Assembly: GCA_021464415.1 (NCBI GenBank)
Contig: CM038464.1
Span: forward strand, 55,913,328-55,977,327
DNA: 64,000 bases
Source: Lonicera japonica
Lineage: Eukaryota > Streptophyta > Magnoliopsida > Dipsacales > Caprifoliaceae
Direction of reading: 5' to 3'
The number at the start of each line of letters is the position of its first letter. The first letter of the stretch is position 1. A program made the position numbers and the translations under genes. Of the stretch, positions 12,670 through 23,589 are shown piece after piece. The notes under the pieces were generated by a model, which did not search any database, was not told the origin of the DNA, and saw only the letters and a program-made list of their open reading frames with translations.

Positions 12670-12750
12670 AGCATCAGTCGACTGATGAAGGCCCTTCAGT
12701 CGACTGATTAAGGCTTAGTCGACTGAGTGTTAAGGCTTAGTCGACTGAGT
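12670..12750. repeat. Internal cluster of AGTCGACT palindromes in the copia element
   Basis: Four copies of the same 10-bp palindrome seen in the LTRs lie at about 12675, 12697, 12717 and 12739. They sit between the RNase H end and the third ORF start. The first is extended to a 14-bp perfect palindrome, ATCAGTCGACTGAT. Spacing is about 20-22 bp, similar to the spacing inside the LTRs. Confidence 0.9.
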
Positions 12751-12980
12751 GAGTCTGTCCAGCCCAGATTTGCTTAGTTTTGCACCAAAAGGATTTTGCT
12801 TGCTATTCCATCATAAATTTACATACTATAGCTGCAAAATAGCTTGTTAATTGACACAATAACATGTAAAATTAATTCACGACAAATACAACACTAGAAA
12901 TATGAATAATATAATAACAATAAAGAGATGTGTGCTCAAGAATAAGCACTATATATACTTTTTATGAACTTTTTGGAATA
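12750..12980. other. Non-coding gap between RNase H and palindrome cluster
   Basis: AT-rich DNA with no ORF continuing pol. In element sense it lies immediately after the pol stop codon and may serve as leader for the third ORF. Confidence 0.4.
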
Positions 12981-12982
12981 AA

Positions 12983-15900
12983 CTAGATGTCACAAGCTCT
13001 AGTCATACCGAGTTCACGTCGAATAGTGCAAAAGCGATCATCGGGAAGTGGTTTAGTGAAAATATCCGCAAATTGCGATTCGGTGCCAACTAATTCAATA
13101 TCAACATCACCTTTTTGCACATGATCACGAATAAAATGATATCTTATCTCAATGTGCTTAGTACGTGAATGTTGTATAAGGTTCTTGGTCAAGCTAATAG
13201 CACTTGTGTTGTCACACTTAATGAGAATGTGGCTAAGACTTAATCCGAAGTCTTCTAGTTGTTGTTTAATGTATAAGGTTTGAGTACAACAACTTCCGGC
13301 CGCCACGTATTCGCCTTCGGCCGTTGAAAGGGCCACCGAGTTTTGTTTCTTGCTTGACCAAGATACTAGTGCGTGTCCTAGGAAATGACAAGTGCCACTA
13401 GTGCTTTTCCTATCGATTTTGCAATCGGCAAAATCCGCATCGGAATAACTAATCAAGTCAAATGAGTTCTCTCTTGGGTACCACAAACCCAAGGAGCTAG
13501 TACCGGATAGATAACGGAAAATCCGTTTTACGGCAAGTAAATGTGACTCTTTGGGATCCGCTTGGAATCGTGCACAAAGACATACACTAAACATAATATC
13601 CGGCTTAGAGGCCGTCAAATATAATAAACTACCGATCATACCTCAATATTTCTTGATGTCTACGCTTTTACCTATCTCGTCTTTGTCAAGCTTCAATGTT
13701 GAACTCATAGGAGTGCTCATGGATTTTGCACCTTCCATGTCGAATTTCTTCAATAGCTCCTTCACATACTTCTCTTGATTGATGAAGATGCCTTCTTTGC
13801 ATTGCTTCACTTGTAATCCAAGGAAGTAATTCAATTCTCCCATCATGCTCATTTCGAATTCTTTTTGCATACATGAGGAAAAGTCCTTGCAAAGATTTTC
13901 GTTAGTAGAACCAAATATAATATCATCAACATAGATTTGTACAAGTAGCATGTCATTGTCATGATTTTTGATAAATAAGGTAGTATCAATTTTACCTCTA
14001 ACAAAACCATTGTTAATCAAAAATGAACTAAGTCTATCATACCATGCTCTAGGTGCTTGTTTTAAACCATATAATGCTTTCGATAATTTAAACACATAGT
14101 CCGGATAAACATGATTTTCAAAACCGGGAGGTTGTTTCACATAAACTTCCTCATCAATAAAACCATTTAAGAAAGCACTTTTCACATCCATTTGATATAA
14201 TTTGAAATTCTTAAAACATGAATAAGCAAGTAACATGCGAATAGCTTCTAGACGTGCTACGGGTGCATATGTTTCTTCATAATCAATGCCCTCCTCTTGA
14301 TTATATCCTTGGGCAACAAGTCTAGCTTTATTTCTAATAATTACACCACTTTCATCCTTTTTGTTACGGAATACCCATTTAGTACCAATAAAAGTATGAT
14401 CACTAGGTTTGGGAACAAGTGTCCACACTTTGTTTATCTCAAATTGATTGAGCTCCTCTTGCATAGCATCATCCAAGATTCATCTTGTTCGGCTTCAATA
14501 ATGTTTTTAGGCTCATATTGAGAAACAAACGCCACACTATTGCATACATTTCTTAAGGAAGATCTAGTCATAACTTTACTTGATGGCTCTCCAAGAATTT
14601 GATCAATAGGGTGGTTGGACACAAATTTCCAACTCTTAGGCAAATCATTCGAGTCTTGCTCAGTTTTGTTTTCTAACTCCTTAGGAGGAGCTTGAGCACT
14701 CGATGGTTCTTCCTTAGATGTATCATTAATTTGAATGTCCGACATCTTTTGGACAATTTCAACATCATCATCGGAATGTACTTTGGGTAAGAAAGGATTT
14801 GACTCGTCAAATACAACATGCATAGATTCTTGAACTACCAAACTTTTCTTGTTATAAACTCTATATGCTTTACTATTAGTGGCATACCCAAGAAAAATTC
14901 CTTCATCGGATTTAGCATCAAATTTACCTAAGTGATCACGATCATTCAAAATAAAACATTTGCAACCAAAAACCTTAAAATATGCAATATTTGGTTTCTT
15001 GTCATTCCATAACTCATAAGGTGTCTTATCTAGCTTTTTACGAATGATAGTACGATTAATCACATAGCATGCGGTGTTAACGGCTTCCGCCCACAAATAT
15101 TCCGGTAAGGAATGTTCATTTAGCATAGTCCTAGACATCTCTTGAAGAGATCTATTTTTCCTCTCAACAACACCATTTTGTTGAGGAGTTCTAGGTGCCG
15201 AAAAATTATGATCTATACCATGCTCATCACAAAAGTTCTCAATATCAACATTGTCAAAATCTCTACCTCTATCACTACGAACATGCACAATAGAGACACC
15301 TTTTTCATTTTGAACTTTTCTACAAAATTTAGCAAAAACATGTGGAGTTTCACTTTTGTGGGTGAGAAAGAACACCCAAGTGAGTCTAGTGTAATCATCA
15401 ACAATAACAAGAGTGTACAATTTGCCACCTAGACTAGCAACCGAAATAGGACCAAATAAATCAAGATGCAACATATCAAGTGGTCTAGATGTAGTAATAT
15501 CCCTTTTAGACTTGAAAGAAGATTTGTGTTGTTTACCAAGTTGACATGCATTACAAATTTTATCCTTAACAAATTTGGTTTTAGGCAATCCTTTAACAAG
15601 CTCTTTCTTGGACAAAGCATGAATTAAATCCATATTAGCATGTCCTAGTCTCCTATGCCACAACCAAGATACCTCATTTATAGCGGATAAGCATTTAACA
15701 TCTTGTTGTGATAAATCATCAAGCTCAAGAGTGTACACATTGTTAGTTCTATATGCAACAAGTAGAATGGAATTGTCGCTAACATTCTTAACAATGCAAC
15801 GATCGAATTTAAAAATAACTTCATAGCCCTTATCACATAATTGACTAATGCTAAGTAAATTATGCTTCAAACCATCAACTAATAGAACATTATCAATGCA

Positions 15901-16083
15901 AGTAGAATGCTTACCAACCTTACCTACACCGATGATTTTGCCCTTGGCGTTGTCCCCGAAAGTCACATTCCCTCCTTGCTTGGGAATTAGACTTAAGAAG
16001 TTATTCTTGTCTCCCGTCATGTGTTTTGAGCAACCACTATCCAAGAACCACTTGGTTTTGCTACCCTTGGCTTTCAAGCATAC
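12983..16083 (-). pseudogene. pol: Copia pol: protease, integrase, RT, RNase H (broken)
   Basis: In element sense the frame opens just after a UAG at 16084-16086. Protease: WFLDSGCSKHMTG (DSG active site). Integrase: HHCC zinc region (WHRRLGHAN... CNACQLGK) and a catalytic DDE core with HLDLFGP, VRSDRGRDF and [30 protein letters not shown] and the active site YVDDIIFGS. RNase H: YSDADFADC, STAEGEYVA and KHIEIRYHFIRD. Two lesions are visible. Near 14460 the integrase-side frame (14434-16077) passes to a different frame (13643-14476), a small indel at the ...[15 protein letters not shown] junction. A TGA at 13643-13645 stops the RT just before the GMIGSLLYLT motif, and the frame then reopens (12983-13639). 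The polyprotein could not be made without bypassing both. Confidence 0.93.
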
Positions 16084-16176
16084 CTACACCATGACTTTAA
16101 GTAACTTCTCCTTTGGTACCCAAAATGTGTTGGGTCCCTTTGGGTTAGCAAACATAATGGTTCCTTTTGGAACCTA
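16084..16176 (-). other. Gag-pol junction with two in-frame UAG codons
   Basis: Gag and pol are in the same phase. UAG at 16174-16176 ends gag, then 29 sense codons (VPKGTIMFANPKGP...) lead to a second UAG at 16084-16086, and protease follows a few codons later. The bases after the stops are GUU and GUA; the classic plant readthrough context CARYYA is absent. Confidence 0.85.
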
Positions 16177-17835
16177 AGTAAGCTTCCTCTTAGGGAAACC
16201 TTCATTTCGATAGAGACAATGATCCACATAATGAGTGTTTCTACCACAAAATGAGCAAAGATGAGTGGGATCATGAGGTGTATATGTTTTAAAAAAGTTT
16301 TTGTAATCCTTTTGGTTGTCAATTTGGTTGTAACCCAAACCGGCTTTGTCAAATACACACCTTTGCATTCCTAATAGTTTATCCAAATTATCCCTACCAT
16401 TGGTGAATTTGGCTAAGCTATTGGTTAGATCATCCATTTTATCCTTTAATTTGACATTTTCTACTACAAGTGTATTTGGAATTTCCTTTTCCTTTCCTTT
16501 CTTTAAAGTATTGATTTCATTTTTCAAAACCATGTTTTCTTTTTCAAAAATTTCACACTTGTTAGAGATTGTCAAATTCTCCTTCTTGAGGCTTGCAAAC
16601 TTTTTAGAAAGATTTTCAAATTTGCTATGCAATTCCTCAAACATTTCATATAACTCATCATAGTCATTTTCATCATGTGCATCATCATTTATAGAAACAT
16701 TATCATCACTAAATAAATCATAAATAGAGTCTACCTCATCTTCTCTTGCCATAAGGCAAAGATTTGCCGTCTCCTCGTCGCTAGAGTCAGCGTCGGATTC
16801 ACCTTCTTCGGAATCACTCCAAGTCCCCTTGAGGGCATGCCTTACTTGTTTGAAGGCTTTATCTCTTTTATCTCTTCTCTCCTTTCTTCTAACCGGGCAA
16901 TTGGTTTTGAAGTGTCCCGGTTCATGGCAATGGAAACATTTCTTGACTTCTTCGTTTTCAACTCTTGGTTGAATTAATCGATCATTGTTCCTCCTTGATG
17001 AAGAACCAAAGTTGTTTCCTTTTCCTTGAAACTTCTTCTTCTTTGCTAAAAATTTCATGAAGTTTCTAGAGAGAAGAGCCATGTCATCGTCACCGCCCAT
17101 TGATTCTTCATCATCCTCTCGTTGACTTGCCTTGAGAGCAAGAGTTTTCTTGGCTTTTAAATCAACTTCTTCTTCTCTCTCCAATTCCTTCTCATGCGTT
17201 TTAAGTGACCCCAATAGTTCATCCATGCTTAACGTTTTGAGATTCTTGGCTTCTTGAATAGCCGTTACTTTGGGTCTCCACTTCTTGGGAAGAGTCCTAA
17301 GAATCTTTCGAATCTTGTCTTCATTGGAATAAACCTTTCCAAGGAGATCTAGAGCATTAGTAATAATGGAGAACCTACTATACATAGAAGCGAGTGATTC
17401 ATTAGGTTCCATTTTGAAAAGCTCATAATCATGAACAAGCATATCAATATTGTCATCCTTGACTTGTGAGGTTCCCTCATGAGCAACCTCTAATTTGTCC
17501 CATATTTCTTTTGCGGTTTTACAACTAGAAATTTTGTTGTATTCATCCATAGTTAATGCACAATGTAGAGAGTTTAAGGCTTTAGCATTAAATTGGATTT
17601 TCTTAATGTCATTCTCATCATAATCGGAAATTGATTTAGGAGTGACATTACCCCTTTCATCGGTTTTGGTAATCTCATAGGGTCCAATGAGTGTAACCCT
17701 CCATTGTTCAAAATCACTAGCTTGAAGAAAAGTACACATGCGATTTTTCCAATAGCTATAATTTTTGCCATCAAATAGAGGTGGCCTAGTGGTTGAAGAA
17801 CCTTCGTTAAGTCCGGTTCCTTGATAGATAGACAT
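16174..17835 (-). CDS. gag: Copia gag (Sirevirus-like), intact
   Basis: The open frame extends up to 17877, but the likely start is the ATG at 17833-17835, giving MSIYQGTGLNEGSSTTRPPL, the usual beginning of gag in this lineage; this leaves about 553 residues. The N-terminal half is the UBN2-type capsid (PLFDGKNYSYWKNRM, then EIWDKLEVAHEGTSQVK and LLGSLKTHE). A first CCHC knuckle, CFHCHEPGHFKTNC, follows, then an acidic region, a coiled coil of about 100 residues rich in Lys/Glu/Leu, and a second knuckle CSFCGRNTHYVDHC. It ends at a UAG (16174-16176) in the same phase as pol. Gag forms the virus-like particle and binds the genomic RNA. Confidence 0.9.
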   Translation of the reverse strand: MSIYQGTGLNEGSSTTRPPLFDGKNYSYWKNRMCTFLQASDFEQWRVTLIGPYEITKTDERGNVTPKSISDYDENDIKKIQFNAKALNSLHCALTMDEYNKISSCKTAKEIWDKLEVAHEGTSQVKDDNIDMLVHDYELFKMEPNESLASMYSRFSIITNALDLLGKVYSNEDKIRKILRTLPKKWRPKVTAIQEAKNLKTLSMDELLGSLKTHEKELEREEEVDLKAKKTLALKASQREDDEESMGGDDDMALLSRNFMKFLAKKKKFQGKGNNFGSSSRRNNDRLIQPRVENEEVKKCFHCHEPGHFKTNCPVRRKERRDKRDKAFKQVRHALKGTWSDSEEGESDADSSDEETANLCLMAREDEVDSIYDLFSDDNVSINDDAHDENDYDELYEMFEELHSKFENLSKKFASLKKENLTISNKCEIFEKENMVLKNEINTLKKGKEKEIPNTLVVENVKLKDKMDDLTNSLAKFTNGRDNLDKLLGMQRCVFDKAGLGYNQIDNQKDYKNFFKTYTPHDPTHLCSFCGRNTHYVDHCLYRNEGFPKRKLT

Positions 17836-17878
17836 GATCGTAAACTCTAAGATTGTAAAATCAAAACAAGAGTACAAC

Positions 17879-17889
17879 CTCTGATACCA
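17879..17889 (-). other. Primer binding site, initiator-Met tRNA
   Basis: Two bases inside the 5' LTR, the minus strand reads TGGTATCAGAG, complementary to the 3' end of plant initiator methionine tRNA. This is the usual primer for copia elements. Confidence 0.93.
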
Positions 17890-17891
17890 AT

Positions 17892-19292
17892 TGTAGGTCG
17901 GAAAATACCCTAGAGGGGGGGTGAATAGGGTTTTTAAATCTTAATGGGATTTTTAAAATCAATTTAAAAATGTTTGATGTCTATATCAATCAACCAACCA
18001 ATAAACAAAGATAAATCCAATCACAAGAAACAAATAACACAATATAAGAGATAAAGAGATAGAAAGATTGAACCGATCAAAGTCAAAGACTTTTTGTCCA
18101 CACGGTTCGGCTTGTTAGCCCCTACTCCGCGCTCGGTTAGTACCCCGAGAAATTCCACTACTAGCGATCTCCTTCCGGGTGAAGATCAAACCTCTACAAG
18201 TGTATCTTTCTCACACACTCTTACAAGTATTGAAATTCTCTCAATACTCACACAAGAAAACTCTCTTGCTATCTTAAGAGATAAACCTCTCTTAATGTTT
18301 GAAAGAAATGATTTGGTGACTAACACCAATGTACAATAGCTCTATAGTGTATGAAGATTACAACTTAAGCTCACACTAAGAGATATCAACTTTGATCAAT
18401 AGAATATAGCTCAAAATAAGAATGATTGATCAAAAGAAATGTTCTTGAATCTTTAAGAATGAATGTAGATGAAGAGAATAGTGTAAGAATGATTCAAGTG
18501 GTTTTAAATGAGTCTTAGAAGGTGTATATATAGTCTAAGACAACACATGGCCGTTTGGAGGGAGTTGGTAAGAGTTTGGTGCCAAAAATGGTAAAAAATC
18601 AGAACTCCAACGGCTAGTTTCTGGGCCATCAGTCGACTGAGCAGAGCTCCTTAGTCGACTGAGCAAGCCTCAGTCGACTGAGCCTCTATGCTTAGTCGAC
18701 TGATGGGCTCTGTCCATCAGGCCAAAAATCCAAATTTTGTACTTTTGCAATATAACTCTAAAACCACTTTTAATGCTTGGAGAATGTAAAATATAGGTTC
18801 CTAAGACACCTATTTTTGTTCGAGCATCAAATGAGATCATTTATAATTAAAAATGAATTAATTTCAAAAACGGTTTTTCTTCAAAAGAGGGTTTTTGAAA
18901 AGATTTTAATTCAACCTTTGTTTTGATCAAACTTATGATAAAGAGATATTCTATGAGCTATTATAATGATCAAATTGAAACCTTTACAAAGGAAACTAAA
19001 GCACTCACTCACATAAACAATAAGGAGTCTTTGAGAGCTTTGTTTGTATTGCTTCGTTTCTTTTCTTCCTTGGCTTCATTGTGCTTCAAAGAGATCTCAT
19101 GGAAGTTGTGTGAGGTGAGAGTTATGGATTGCAATACTTTGTAGATGAATGACCTTGAAACCGGCTTATCGGTTAAGTCCACATATGATCAATTTTGTTG
19201 TGGCTATAACTTAAAACACAAACTAAGTTAAATTACACATGATTAACTTTATTGTTATTATCAAAACAAGATTAGTGACTTTCAAGTCAACA
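17892..19292 (-). repeat. 5' LTR of the copia element (promoter LTR)
   Basis: 1401 bp, the direct copy of 9214-10614. In element sense a TATA-like CTATATATAC lies at about 18524-18533, which would place transcription start near 18495-18500. Upstream of it (higher coordinates) are four AGTCGACT palindromes (18630, 18652, 18671, 18692), positioned where promoter elements would be expected. Confidence 0.95.
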
Positions 19293-19297
19293 AACTT

Positions 19298-20324
19298 TCA
19301 TTAGGATGGTGCACCAATGTGAGTGTCAATATATTTTGCTTTTTTTTTAACTAGGATTTTTGAGAATTATAAGAGTAACAATTGTTGTCATTCTTTTGAT
19401 GGTTTGAGGTTTGCAATTAATGATGTTTTATGGTAAAGTTAGTTGGAATTTAACATTTATTGTAAACTGTTTAAGGTGCGTTTGGATCATGGAATTATAA
19501 TTGGCTTTTATAATGTTGAAGATAAATCAATTAATGTGAAAGAAGTGGGGCAAAAGACCTTACAATTTCAATCAAGTATTAGCACCAATGATACCTGAAT
19601 TTACAAGCAATTGATGATGAAAGAATCACAAATTGAGTAGAATGAAAATGACATGGATTAAAACAAAATTGGAGTTTGGTATTGTGTTAATGTTGTCTTC
19701 GTATCTAAATTTTAGAATTAAATTGAAAAAAAATTGTTGTTTCTATTCGTGGTAGAATGTGTTTATTATAATGCAAGATTTGTAATAATGTCAGCAGGGT
19801 CGTGTTTAGGTGGATCGTATTAGCTAAAAATAACACGACCTCACGTCTTGTCGCGTTCGTATCCTCAATTTTCTTATTAAGTCATACAAAAACATGATCT
19901 AAAAATATGATTTGTCACTCTTAAATAAACCAATTAAAACGCATATATCCTTAACCTTATAGGCAAGCTCTTAGCTTAATTACAAGTGAAAAGTTGCTTT
20001 GAGCTCAATTTAAGAGTGAAAAGTTAAATTAAACTACACAACATGTATACATATATTTGGAACACAATATGTCTAGGTGTTTTCTTCCTCTTATTTTTTT
20101 CAATTAATACATGAATATTTTAGAAAGGTGTTAATGAAAATCTTGTCTTTTGTTCAAGATTAGAAATGTTTGAATATGGTAACTAATGAGCAAAGATGTA
20201 TTATTATCAAATTAACTATACATACTGCTAGAATAATGTACAATTTTAAAAATATAATGTAGTACTTTTCAAAGCAGTATTATATTATGATAAAGAGATA
20301 ATTATTTTGGTAATACGAGTAACC
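19298..20324. other. Intergenic DNA between the two LTR elements
   Basis: AT-rich sequence with no supported ORF, RNA gene or clear repeat. It continues the locus into which the copia element inserted at AACTT. Confidence 0.4.
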
Positions 20325-20329
20325 ATGAG

Positions 20330-21662
20330 TGTGAGAATCCCAATGGGACCTCCCCCCGACGCTAATTAGCGCGTGGCTCGATTTGGAAAAGATTTTTAAG
20401 TTGCTAGTACATTTTTCAGAAAAACAAACAAAAGGTATGTTTTGTACCCTTTTTGGGGTATAACGCAGTCTATGCAACCAGATTAGGTTCGAGAACTATC
20501 TTACGACGCGGGAAGGTGTTAGGCATCCACGCCGTCCTTTTAGCTTTTAAATAGACATGCTTGTTTATCATTTTTTAATCCCATTCTTACTGTTTTTTGC
20601 CCAAATATACATATATATATATATCAGTTTTATTAACATGCTAAAATAATGGCACGGGTTACAAAGCAAACTGGCAAAAATTAACCAAAGACTAATTGGT
20701 ATATCCGGTAAATCGATCGATTTTTCTTTAACAGTGTATTGATTTCTTAGGGGGTGATTATAAACATATTTAAGGTATATCAATATATTTATAACTCTAT
20801 TCGGATTTAAAAATGTATTTACGTGTCATACAAGTTAAATCTGTCCAATTCCAGTTTGATTAACATATACGCAGTGTGTAGGTATTATATACAATATTCC
20901 CAGCAATACAAATTATATACACATAGGGTAATCAATACTTAAAGATGAATTTAAAGAGATTAATAGAATACCGTATTTTCGATTTCGAAGACAAAGCTTT
21001 TGTTTCGATTGATATTGTAAAGTATTACAAACTAGTGTAAGAATTTCGAATACATCACTTTTACAACATGTTTCTGTCTTTAAAACTAATTTTTATCTAT
21101 CTATTTTTGAGCCTTTTACTGTATGGGGATCTCTCTCTCTCTTTTTCGGAGCTCTCTACCTCCATTCAGAGGCTCCCCCTCATCTGCCCCTTTTTAGGGA
21201 CTCTTTTTCTCTTTCTTCTTTTTTGTTTTGGTTGATATAGTAGAAGATTAGGCTTCTCCATTCAAAGACCGATTGTTATAGCTCAAAGACCGATTTGCTA
21301 GCTCAAAAGACCGAATGATGTACAGTGAAAAATGATCGGTCTATGCTTAAGACCGACTCGTACACTTAAAAGGCCGACTCGTAGGCTCTTATGACGGATC
21401 CACCTGCTTAGAAAACCACTTATTTGATAAAGCCCGATCAATCTCTTCCTTTTCCCGATCGACCATTGGGTAAGACCAATCGGCCTTCGCTTTCCCCTAA
21501 CATTTTCATTTCACTTTTAGATTTTTAAGTTCTTGTACTGAAGTGTGACAATATTTTGTGCCAAACTCCCCTTTTTGTGTGTTGTCTAAGCGTATTTGAC
21601 TTTTGATGCTTTCTAAGTTTGACCATGTTGTCCTCCAACGGTTGTAAAATGAAGTGTCTACA
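20330..21662 (-). repeat. 3' LTR of the Tat-like element
   Basis: 1333 bp. It carries the TAGCGCGTGGCT block, the TTTGTACCCTTTTTGGGGTA block and GACGCGGGAAGGTGTTAGGC, all repeated in the right LTR. The second half holds many ACCGATCGG-type words (for example 21330-21480). No gene. Confidence 0.8.
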
Positions 21663-21675
21663 GAAGCCCCTCGGC
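21663..21675 (-). other. Polypurine tract of the Tat-like element
   Basis: On the minus strand the bases directly before TGTAGACA read CCGAGGGGCTTC, a purine-rich plus-strand priming site in the expected position. Confidence 0.55.
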
Positions 21676-22640
21676 GTTTGTACATTTTGAAAAAGTGTGC
21701 AATGTTGAAAAAAAATGAAAGTTTAAGGTAAGATGTGCATTTTACGACTCTTGTCTATTTGAACGGCTGGATTTTTGATTCGTTGAAAACAATGACCGAT
21801 CCAGTAAATTGGACGACCGATCTGGATGTTGAGAAGCCTGATTCGCTACACTGGTAGCCCGATCGGTCATAATAGAGATTCGTAGTTTAAAAATCGATCA
21901 ATGCACAGGGAAAACCGATCCATGCATATTGAAAACCGATTCGGTTCCAGGGAAAACCAATCAGTCTTTTCCTTTTTCTTCTTCTTCGCTGCCAAAAACA
22001 GTCTTTTCTTTGTGTTTCTTCGACGAACATACACTAGTCCTCTACTCTCTTGCACCGTATTCATCTTTTTTGGCGCAGAAATATATATTTCTCTTTTTAA
22101 CCGTAGCAATGGAAGATTACATGGCTCTAATTCACTAAACGTATGTCAATACAGCGAACAAAAATCTAGGCTGGAACGAAAACTTCTCTTTCGAGACTGG
22201 AAGATTTGTTCCTAGATTCCACGAAAATGACTGGGCTAACGTGCAGTACGAGGGGGATGCTGTTGCAATGGAAGGCCATAATCAAGTTTATTTTCCTGTT
22301 GGAGAACAGCCGATGATAAACACAGAATTTTTGCTTCAGCACCTGGACAGCCATCTTTGCACTCATGCTATGCCTCCGACGCGAGTGTGTTTTCTTTTTT
22401 TGTTCTTTTACGATATCTGCATTTTTATTAGTAGTAGATAAATATTTATATATATATATGTATATGTGTCTGTGTTTGAAATTGAATGAGGTAGAATTAT
22501 TATCTGTCTTAAAAGTGACACCAATTTTAGTGTCTAGTTGTGATATATTATATTAGTTGCAAAATCACATAACTGCCCCTGAAAGACATGTTGGTAAATA
22601 AAACCGACTAGGTATAATAATAACAATAATTATAGTGACT
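21676..22640 (+). other. Internal region of the Tat-like element: ACCGAT words and a possible 5' exon
   Basis: 21780-21960 continues the ACCGATC/GGTC word pattern of the LTRs (for example 21861 GATCGGTC, 21896 GATC). 22100-22380 may hold part of the antisense gene: one frame reads FHENDWANVQYEGDAVAMEG followed by VYFPVGEQPMINTEFLLQHL. The frame opens at 22241 and runs to 22441. I do not recognise this segment as a named domain. Low confidence. Confidence 0.35.
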
Positions 22641-22845
22641 TACCATTTAGGTAGTCAAGAAAATTTATCACTTAAGTAGATAATGAATTTTACCATTTCG
22701 GTAAATATGAGTCTTGCCATTTCGGAAGACTTTGTAATCTTGCCATTTTGGGAGACCATGTTGTTTGCCTTGCCTTTTTAGGAAACTGAGTGTTCGTCTT
22801 GCCTTTTCAGGAGACTAGGTATTCGTCTTGCTGCTTTGGTAAGAA
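22640..22845 (+). repeat. Degenerate short tandem repeats (TTGCCATTTCGG type)
   Basis: Successive variants of the phrase CTTGCCATTTTGGGAGAC recur (about 22711, 22738, 22770, 22797, 22827) with spacing near 28 bp. They sit immediately before the 60-bp array and may be an older array of the same element. Confidence 0.6.
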
Positions 22846-23485
22846 ATTACTAAAATGCCCCTGAAGGACAAAGTTAGTATAAAATGATACTGTTTAGGTA
22901 AAAAATTACTAAAATGTCACCTGAAAGACAAAGTTAGTACAAAATGATGCCGTTTAGGCAGAAAAATTAATAAAATCCCCCTGAAAGGCAAAGTTAGTAC
23001 GCAATAATACCGTTTAAGCTAAAAATTACTAAAATATCCCAAAAAGACAAAGTTAGTACATGATGATGCCGTTTAGGCTGGAAAATTACTAACATGCCCC
23101 TGAAAGACAAAGTTAGTACAAAATGATACCTTTTGGCGTGAAAATTACTAAAATACCCCTAAAAGACAATGTTATTACAAAATAATGCCGTTCAGGCAAA
23201 AAATTACTAAATTGCCCCTGAAAGGCAAAGTAAGTACAAAATGATGCTATTTGGCATGAAAATTACTAAAATGCCCCTGAAAGGCAAATTTAGCACAAAA
23301 TTATGTCATTTAGGCTGAAAATTACTAAATTGCCCCTGAAAGACAACGTTTGTACAAAATGATGCCGTTTAGGCTAAAAATTACTAAAATGCCCCTGAAA
23401 GACAAAGCTAGTGCAAAATGATGCCGTTTGGGCTGAAAGTTACTAAAATGGCCCCGAAATACGATTGTTAGTACAAATGCATGTA
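22846..23485 (+). repeat. 60-bp tandem array, about 11 units
   Basis: Units begin ATTACTAAAATGCCCCTGAA and end near GATGCCGTTTAGGCTGAAA, with a period of 59-60 bp. I count ten full units and one decayed last unit. Divergence between units is about 10-20%. Tandem arrays between coding region and 3' LTR are typical of Tat-lineage elements and can seed satellites. Confidence 0.9.
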
Positions 23486-23589
23486 TGATTTTGCCTTTTT
23501 CTTCGGTATATAAAATATATAGTTTATTTTTTAGTAATTCACTTAACATATGTATATTACCTGATCTTTACGACAATTTGTCATATGTT

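Larger units (their letters stand above)
9214..19292 (-). mobile_element. Full-length Ty1/copia LTR retrotransposon, Sirevirus-like
   Basis: The element is bounded by 1401-bp direct LTRs (9214-10614 and 17892-19292) that start TG and end CA. The 5-bp target duplication AACTT lies at 9209-9213 and 19293-19297. Coding is on the minus strand, so the right LTR is the 5' LTR. Order in element sense: 5' LTR, tRNA-iMet primer site, gag, protease, integrase, RT, RNase H, palindrome cluster, third ORF, polypurine tract, 3' LTR. Integrase before RT defines copia. The extra ORF after RNase H, the CCHC-rich gag and the AAAAAGGGGGAGAT tract suit the Sirevirus (SIRE/Maximus) lineage. I saw only four differences between the LTRs (about 9232, 9396, 9427 and 9460 in the left copy), so insertion is recent. 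The pol frame nevertheless carries a frameshift and a nonsense codon, and the third ORF a UAG. Confidence 0.95.

Noticed and set aside
12341..12670. 109-codon minus-strand ORF between the third ORF and pol of the copia element
   Set aside because: Ser/Thr/Ile-rich low-complexity translation of an AT-rich, leader-like region; no domain and no conserved pattern.
22846..23485. CRISPR-like array
   Set aside because: Units are contiguous, diverged tandem copies with no unique spacers, in a plant genome.
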